In this document: positions 52,701-61,700 of the stretch, one piece after another
Layout: each line of letters begins with the position of its first letter
How positions within the stretch are numbered: position 1 is the first letter of the stretch
Source of the DNA: Fratercula arctica
Lineage: Eukaryota > Chordata > Aves > Charadriiformes > Alcidae
Direction: 5' to 3'
NCBI GenBank assembly: GCA_947846985.1
Contig: CANTUZ010000011.1
Location: forward strand, 28,763,589 to 28,827,588
DNA length: 64,000 nucleotides
Position numbers and translations under genes: made by a program
Notes under the pieces: model-generated
What the model was told of the DNA's origin: nothing
What the model saw: only the letters and a program-made list of their open reading frames with translations
Database searches by the model: none

Positions 52701-55700
52701 ATCGTTTAGCACTGCTGCAGTGCCTTTCATCTGAGCATCTCAAAGATGTTGACAAACAATTAATTAAAGCCTCCAACTCTCTGTTACGTAGCTATGGTGG
52801 CATCAGTTTCCATTTTTATTTTCTCCAAACTTGAGATTTTGAACAGATGTTTTCAGGCTTGGACTCAGAGCAAGAGGTTTAGTGATGTAAACCTGAATTT
52901 AGGTGTCTATCTTATGTCACCCAGGCTCGAGAACTCTGGACCTTTCTCAAGAGATTTCATAATCTTACACTAGTTGTAGAAATAAGGTCCAAGAGTTTCA
53001 TATGCTGAGATTCTCTTTTGTGTAAGCTTTGGTATTTGTTTTGTGCTCAAGATTTCACTTAATTACCACAAAAATAGATCTTCTATTCAATGACTTCCAT
53101 TGATAATTTCTACCCAGAATACAAGCAAATAACTTATCTTGCAAATTTGCAGGATCCCGCTTTGCAGGACTTGGAGAGCAATTTTATCATACAGCAAAAG
53201 CTGGTGGAAGCTGCGAAGAAACTTGCCAGTGAGCCAGACCTCTGCAAAAATGTGAAGAAGAAAAGAAAGCAAGAGTATACTGATGCTGTAAAAAAGCTGC
53301 AAGAGATAGAAAATTCCATAAACGAGTACAGAATCAAGTGTGGCAAAAAACCAACCCAGAAATCAGCTCTTGCTCTACCAGGTAAACAAGAGAATTCCCC
53401 ATATTCTGATGAAAACAGGGAGAAAAAAGTAATTTGGCTCACTTAAAAGATTTGTTTACATCTCCTCTCTGTGATTTTTATCTTCTCCAAGGCAGTTAAG
53501 TAAGAAAAAACGAGATGCAATTGCTGCATCTGATAGGATAAGTGCACTGCTTATAGGCTGAGGGCAGAATAAGCTGCAGTTTTAGGAACAAGTGGAGACT
53601 CGTTCCAGCACCAGGTAGGGACGGAAGGTGCTATGCTTAGAAAGGCTGGCCAGGAGCATCTCAGCCGAAACTGGTGTGGTGTCTTAATTCTTCGTGTATT
53701 GAGTGCAGTTGTATGTCTGAGCTGCCATGTGCAAGATCTCTCTCCCTTCCCTTCCGCAACGCTACAGTTCGAGCAAAAATAGAGCCTGTGAGTTTTTCTA
53801 CAAGATCGAGGAAATAAGGATCAAAGACTTTGCTTCTTGATTAAAAATTACTGATTTCCAGGAAGGCATAAGCAAAGTTCAAGAGTTTATAAATGCAAAT
53901 AGTGGCAAACAGATTTTTGACTAAAGGCATTGGCCATTGATGAGCACTGTGAAAGCAGGTACGCTTGGCCCCTCCATTCTGAAAGTGTGATTTTTTTTTT
54001 TTTTTTTTTTTTTTCCTGAGGAGGTGAGATGTTTTGCTGTTTCATAGGATAAAGTATGGAAACTTGCTAGTATCCAAGCCAACTGAAGGAGTTTGGGAGT
54101 AGTAAAAGCTCATAGGTGTTGCAGGCTTTTCTAGTTTCCACAACGATTAACAGTTTTAGGATATGTTTTACTTCTCCCATCTGTGGAAAATATATATGGA
54201 TAATTGTTAATGTTTCATTGATTTCTCTTTTCCCCTTCTGTCCCAGAGGAAATGCTGTTTTGTGGGGTTTCTCCTGGGAATTGCAAGGTGGAACAGAAAA
54301 TGCAAGATTTTTATGCTATTTATATTGATACCCTTTTACTGACCCTTGAGGTGAAACCTCGTGCCAGCATGTGTTTTCCCTGGAGGAGACCCTTCTTCTG
54401 TGCACTCCCAGGTTTCTGTTGGGAATCCGATTCCCGTTGAGAGCTTGGTTTGGATTCTTACCCAGCACAAATTACAGCAGCACTGGGCTATCCATCATCA
54501 CAAAGTGCTTATTCTGAAAGGCTGATGATCACTACTTAATGTGGCCCAGCTAGTTCCTGATTGACGGAGATGAGGAAAACATCTGTTTTTCCAGTCTCTT
54601 GCTCACCAATCTGGATACTAATTGTGGGAGGCCCTGTATTACCTGAGGCACGTGATGTGTAGTGACGACCAGGAAGCTACTGAAGACCCGTGAGGCAGCA
54701 TCCGTGCACAGTCACTGCTCTTTGTTGCAGGCAGTTTCTTGCCCTGTTGTGCAAACACGCAACTTAGGAGTTGGTCCTTATACGTTTAGGCCATAATTTT
54801 GCAACATTTGGTGTATGACATCCTTGTTTGCTGTCTGGGAAGGTGGACACAGCCAGACAGGACTAGACTCTGTGTGTTGGAGGGTCTCACTGCAGGTGGG
54901 GACTGCAAGACAGCAAATACTTAGCCAGCAACATTAGCTGCCTTCCCTTTTGGTTCCTGGCTCTTACACTGCAGCGTGTATATGTTTACGTAGAGCAGAA
55001 CTGTCATCTGCTTCAATAACTGATTTTTGTGTGTAACCTTTTCACCATCGCTCTCTGTACTCTCGGGCTCAAGGTACAAGGTTTCAGAAGGCTGAGCCAT
55101 GATGAGTCACTTGCATCTGTAAATTTGGGGAATGACTTGTTGGAAGTAACGTGCTAAATAGTAACATTGATTTATTGAATCAAACCATAGCTGTTTTCTT
55201 CCCAAATCCCAAGGGATGGGAGGTGAAGGACGTACTGGACTGTCTCCTGTTCCTCATGTTCCACTTTCCCTTTCCATTGCTTCCTCTGTAGCCCAGAGTT
55301 TCTTCCACTTTTGCGGGGAATTGCAGAGATCTAGGCTTTAAATTCAGAGCTCCCACATACGTCAGCATTGCAGACCCCACAGGAATCCAGCAGCATAGCT
55401 TTAGATTGGATTTTTTTTTTCTCTAGGTAGGTTTTTTTCCTCCTCGCACTGGGCCCAGTTCCATATTTCACCACCATGTGGCCAAACTCATGAAAATAAG
55501 CTCCCGAAGCTTTTTCCCAGTGTCGGGTTGCAAGCAGAGCTGCAGCCCATCCTCGGTGGTGTGACAGGTGCCCTCAGGGCCGGGGCCAGCCCTCATCTTT
55601 TGCTGTTCTTGAAAAGCTGCTCTGTTTTACTGAATTCTTGTAACCAGACCTTTCCTCGCAGCAAAGTGTGACACTAAGGGAGCAACGTACACTGTATGCT

Positions 55701-58700
55701 CGTGATGAGTGATGGAGGAAGCAGGTGTGGTACACAAAGTGGCTGCTGCCATTGTCTTTTCTTGCTTCATCTCTCTTGCATGGAGATTCATGTAGGGTTT
55801 TTACTCCCATTAACACTGTGTCTTGCCAGAAATGGCCTAGGAACAGACTTTTTTCTCTGGGTTAATTATCTCTTGTGCTGCTTTTTATCACCAGCCTAAT
55901 TTCTCTGCCACTGTTGGTCTATTCTGAACTTTAGCAAGGAACAAATGGTAATCTGCAATATCATGGTGAGAGGACAGCTTTACCTGCAGTAAATCACTTT
56001 GAATAAATAACAAAACATAGAAGAAACAGGAAAAAAAATTGCAGTGCCCATACAACAGTTACTGCTCTCTGTGTTCTTGGAATTTGCAATAACTTGATTG
56101 AAATCAGTGGGATTATCCTGGATTGATACTAATTTAATTGAAACAGAATTTGTATGCTGATGACACATTCAAAAGTGAATGCCAAATTTCAAAAGGCATT
56201 TCGTACCTACCTGGTGGGATTTCGGGTGTACCTAGAGGAGATTGGATGCTAGCAGGCAAGATCTACATGTCTCTGTAGGCTCCTGACTCCTATTGAAGCA
56301 TCAAAACACCCTGTGAGATCTGTTGAAAGTTGGGTGGAAAACACCTTTGTAAACCTTGGCCTGATTCCTGCTGCAGTTGAAAAAAATCTTTACGTAGGCA
56401 GGTTGCTGAACTGCAGTGAGCACAACTAGGTCATGCATCCATCCAAAGCAGGACTGTCTTCAGGCTGTTGAGGGCTAAAGCGTACAGGTTGTCGTGTTAC
56501 AAGTAGCAGCTATCTCTGAAGCTGAAGAAAATAAACTGTACGTGATATTTGGAAATTAATGTTGAGTCTCCTATGCTTAAAGTACTTGTTTTCATTCACA
56601 GATGATATAATTCCATCTGAGAGCAGCTCCCTGTCTGATACGACCACCTATGATGATGGTATGTTGCTTATCTTTTTCTTCCTATGAAGTGTGCTTGTTC
56701 AGAGACATTCCTTTGACTTAATGTCCTCTAGCCACCACGTTTTGGTGGCATTTGATGACACATTATAGTGGAGGAGAAAAGACTTAACCAGGAATGTCAG
56801 TCTTCGTAATGGGTTAATTATTGAAAGTGTCTGCTCTGTGAGCTGATCTGAGTTGTCTTCAGAGAAGGTGATTGGTTTTAATGTGCCCAACCTGTGAGCT
56901 GAAGGCTTTGAATTTCAAACAAATACTTCATTGCTAGGACCTGGCCAGAGGTGGATGAGTGGCTGGAGGAGTTACGAGCTGGGAGGATTTGCCCAGCTCT
57001 TCTGTCCTCGCAGCTACTCTAAAACTTATAAAAAAGTAGAATAGGCACAAATATTAACGATCTGTTTACATTTATCTGTTACCTAGTGAGCCTGCATCTT
57101 GCATGGGTATGGTGTTTGCTCAGCTTACTCATTTCACACACACACCCACAGACACACACATTCACGCCCTGTTCCACAAGGTGGAAAGGACTTGGCTTGC
57201 CTCTCCCTTAAACTGGATAATCATCATCTGGGGACAAACATTATCTAAATTATTACTCACTTTTCAGTTATGGCCTGATTCTGATCTTAGTTTGTCCCAG
57301 TTTTAGACTTGTACAACCCATCTTGTGCTTTAAAATGGAGTTACACCTGATTCCTGCTTGTACAAGTAGAAGTAGAGCCAGGGCTTTGGCTTCTGAAAGT
57401 GTTCTCTGTGGTGCTCGTCCTGCATTTATATGTATTAGTTGAAGTTTCCTCTTGGCTCTGATGGGACCTGGGTTGTGCCCTAAGCAAAGTGAGAACAAGG
57501 ATCAAACCAGCATCTTCCCAATTGCCTTCAGCCAAATTCATCTGTCAGTTGTCTTTTGCTCATTCAGTCGCTTTTGAAGTCAGTCCCTTTTAGGTTGTAT
57601 TCCAAAACTAATTCTTAAAATGTCATTTTCAAGTAAAGACCTGGAAGGTGAGGGAGAGGAACTGGCTTTTGCAGAGGCTGCTCAGCTCTGGGAGGGATCG
57701 GGCTGCAAACAGGTGTTTTCCCAAGGAAGTTCCACTTCGGTCTGGCACAGTCCCAACCTGGGTGTAGTAACCATAGGAGTCGGTGCTGCTGAGATCCGTA
57801 CGAGCCTCCATGATGTCCTGTCTGTGTGGAGGAGAGCTCAGGGCAGGCAGGAGAACCCTTCTAGATTCACAGCTCGTCTCTGTAGTGCAAAGTGTTTCTG
57901 CTTTAGGGGCCACAGATTTGCATATAGGCCAAAAATATCAAGGATTTTGCTAACAAAATACGTATTCCTTTCCAACAGTCAGTGAATCGCTTCCTGTGCC
58001 AGCACAGAGACCCAGCTCTGCGCAGCTTTCTCCAAGGCTTCCTCCACCGAAGTCCCTCGGGGTGGAGAGGATTCACCTTAGAAAGTCATCCATAAATGAG
58101 CAGCTCTTGGAAACCAGACACTCCAGGTAGGGCTCGTCTCGCTGTCACCGTGCTCTCTGCCTTGCTGCTGTGAGCTCCGTCTTGTCCCTGCCAAGACTGC
58201 TGTTACTACGGGCACTCCAGCGGAGCCTGCTGCTACCACGCTCCTCTGCCATTGTAGGATTTGGTGATGGGAGCTAAATTTCCTGTTCAGTAATAAAAAT
58301 GTGGATAATTGTGTATAAGTAGTTGTCGTGGTCTCTGAAATTGTAGGGTAGCGTAGCCTTTGTGAAGGAGGTTTGAGACGGGTGAGAAATTTAATAGCAA
58401 GGGCTGTATTTAAGGAATTGCTTGTGCCCACCACTACTGTCACCCTTTGTCTCCATTTCTGTGGTTTGTTTTTAGTATTAATTAAACAACTTGTAGTTTT
58501 CCTGATAACTGTGTTTAATGGCTTCAGATAGCACCAAACCATACCCATCCCTCCGGATGGTATCAGTATTTCAGCAGGTACGTTGTCAAAGCATACAGAA
58601 TTCGCATAAGTCCTGATGGGCAGTTCTCCATGTAAGAGCAGAGTTACTGGGGTTCAACTAGCTACCACCATAGTGCCAGCTGCAGTGACTGGCTGGGGTT

Positions 58701-61700
58701 CCTGCATGTATCTGTGGGATCTGGGCGCTTTCTGAGCTAGAACAAGGGTTCTATGGGGTGCGTTAGCAGCAGCTCTACTGATAGTTGTGTGATCGTGTTC
58801 TGTGGGTCTGATCTGGTGCTAATTGTTCTCGCCGTAAGGATTCCTGCCAATCTTGATATTTCTTGGACTGTGTCTTGCTTGAGCAGGCTGTTGAAAGCAA
58901 GCTGGAGTATTTTTGAAGTTTTGGGCATTGTCATGTCATGGCATTTTTCTCGGCTGTCCCTCAAGATAAGCAGAACAGTCCTCCACATGATGTTTAGAAG
59001 TTGAATTACAGCCATATGTAACCCTTTAGCTGTGATGTGCTTCACTTTAAAACCTGATTGCTTTGCTTCTCTGTTACCTGCTATGTCTCTTCTGCTTCAT
59101 AATTCTGTCCTTTGGCAGCAGCTTTTCCTACCTGTGAGGGCCTCCCTTGCTGTGGTGCCCCTGTGAACCACAAAAAGGGATTGAATTTTTCTTCCCTGTA
59201 TAACAAATCCGTTCTTTATACGGGAAGTATATCCAGTTACACCCTTACCTGCTTTTTATGCCCTTCATTTTATTTCTTCAAGACTTTGAGTGCACGTATT
59301 CTGTGTGCTGTGACTTGCATGTCATTTAACGTAACTGGCGTTGTCCCCTTCATTACAGGGACCCGCTTTCGACTCACAGCAGTCCTTACCGAACCCTGGA
59401 CCGGCCGCCCCAGCCCCATGGAGGGAGAAGCATGCCTACCACCCCCGTGCTCACGCGCAATGCCTACAGTAGCAGCCACTTACAGTAAGGAGACTTTAAA
59501 TGCAATGTCCCTTCTCGACACTTGCAAGATAGCCAGAATCTACTTTGTTAGAAAGTGAGGCTTATGAAATTGTATTGTCCATCAGCTAGTGGTCTCCCCG
59601 CAAAAACTTGTTCACGAGCTGACAGATGTCTGTGGATTACGTTCCTACAAGCCTCCTGAAAAAGTGGTCAGATAGAGGCGAGAGATCTCAATTAGTGCCC
59701 TTACTGTGGGAAGAGAGCTGCAACGTGAGCTCACCAGTGGTATTAGACAGCTGAGAATCCGTGCTGGGGAAGGAGAGACGCTATAAATCTTAGCGTTATG
59801 AAGAGCTCATGGTTTATTTGGCTGGGGTAATGCAGCCTTGAGAGACAGAGCTACAGGAAACGCATCTCCCCATGTGCTGCTCCTAGTTCAGTTCCTTGTG
59901 TAGACTGTACCTACTTAAAAACTGTGAGAGCCGCCTTGTAAATCATTAAAAATGTGAGTTTGTGAGCTTTGCATGTATCCCTGTCACAGATTAACCTTGC
60001 TCACCATGGTAGATTTTTATATAAGAGGTCTTCTACTGTGGCAGCAAATTTAAAATTCAGCCACACTGAATTTCTTGTGATGCATATATTCTATGTGAAA
60101 AGAAAATACTGTGTTTGTATTGTGCTCTGGGCAGGCAGCATGCCTGACTTGCCCGTGCGTGCTCTCTCCAACTCTGTGTATGTTTGCCTGTGACTGCCTT
60201 TAACCCACCGACATCTGTGTTGTTTCAGGCCAGATGTTTCCCCGCACCATTGCCGGCAGCGCAGCGGAAGCCTGGAATCCCAAACCCACCTGCTGTCCGA
60301 GACTCCTGCTGAAAAGGCAGCCTTCACCCTCTCAAAGTCCCAGCGAAGCAGCAGCACAGAGATCCTCGATGATGGATCATCCTACACTAGCCAGTCAAGC
60401 GCAGAATATTACTGTGCGACACCTACTCCCAACCCGTATTATACTACTCAGACGCTCGACAACAGGACCAGGGGTCGAAGACGGTCAAAGAAACATAACA
60501 TTTCTGCTGCAAATTCAGGAAGTATGCCAAATCTTGCCCAGAAGGATGTCCGCAATGGTGTCTACCACAAAAGTCAGGAGCAGCCTTCTTCTAGCTACTA
60601 TATTTCTGGATATTCCCCATACACCGAATCTGACGTTTATTACAATGGAGGATATGTTTATGAGAGTGATACGGAGGGACAGTACAGTGTCAATCCTTCC
60701 TATCGCTCATCGACACATTACGGATATGACCGTTACAGGGAATTCAGGTCTTGCCATGAGGATGAAGTGGACAGAGTACCGCACAACCCATACGCAACCC
60801 TAAGGCTTCCAAGGAAGCAAGTCGCTAAAACGGAGCATATAACCAAAAACATTCACAAGGCCTTAGTAGCAGAGCATCTCCGTGGTTGGTACCAACGTGC
60901 CTCCAGTCAAAAGGAACAGGGTCATAGCCTGCAGGCGGGCTTTGAGTCTGACAGAGGATCTCAAAGGAGTTTGGGCTTTGCTGGTCTGCAGGTGCCATGC
61001 TCTCCTAGCAGTCGGGTGTCATCTTTCTCTTCGGGTAATGTCTGATTTCTTCTATGCTTAAGTGTTTTTGTAAGTCCCTGCATCAAATTCTGCCCCCCTC
61101 CTCTGCCTTGTTGAAGTCAGCAGAGTAGAAGCCAGGCTAGAGCTCTGTCCTGAAAGGCAGATGAGGAACTAAATAGGAACTACTTCTTCCATGCTTGGAA
61201 AGAAAGACTTGATCGTTGCCTTCTCCTATGGGTAAAACTGCCTTTTACTCTCTGCAAGTGCGGTAGTCCAAAAAAAGCACAGCGCCATATGGGTTTCAGA
61301 GAGGCGTGTTTACCTGTGAAAAACTTCATGCCATGTCAATGCAGTTGCTGTGATGGCTTCCAAAATACAGTACAATGAGCATCGTTGAATGGGTCAAGGT
61401 CTTTTTAAAGAGATTCCCTAGCTCCAAAATACCACCCTCCCAGTGCTTTCCTCTCTATGGGCCTTGTAAATCATATTTTGTGTTTGTGTTGTCTGGTTGA
61501 GTGTCCTGCAGAAACCCGTAGAGATTGCTAATGAGAATTGTCTCATTTGTCTTAGCTGATTTAGCTGGAGAAAGATCTAATTTGCTGTAATTTTTTTTTT
61601 TTAATTCCAGCATCTTCTGCAAACACTGCAGGGAACTGGCGAAACCCACTTGCACTGGGACTTTCAGACTACGATTCGTTGTCTCATTCCTCTTACGCCA

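Larger units (their letters stand above)
56659..57978 (+). other. FRMD4B: FRMD4B intron 17
   Basis: 1320 bases. It holds a CA repeat (57135-57160) and a possible old interspersed repeat (57271-57385). Acceptor is tccaacag. Confidence 0.85.

Noticed and set aside
60234..60803. 189-codon frame within exon 20
   Set aside because: An out-of-frame shadow of the true FRMD4B reading frame, which matches the known tail motifs.
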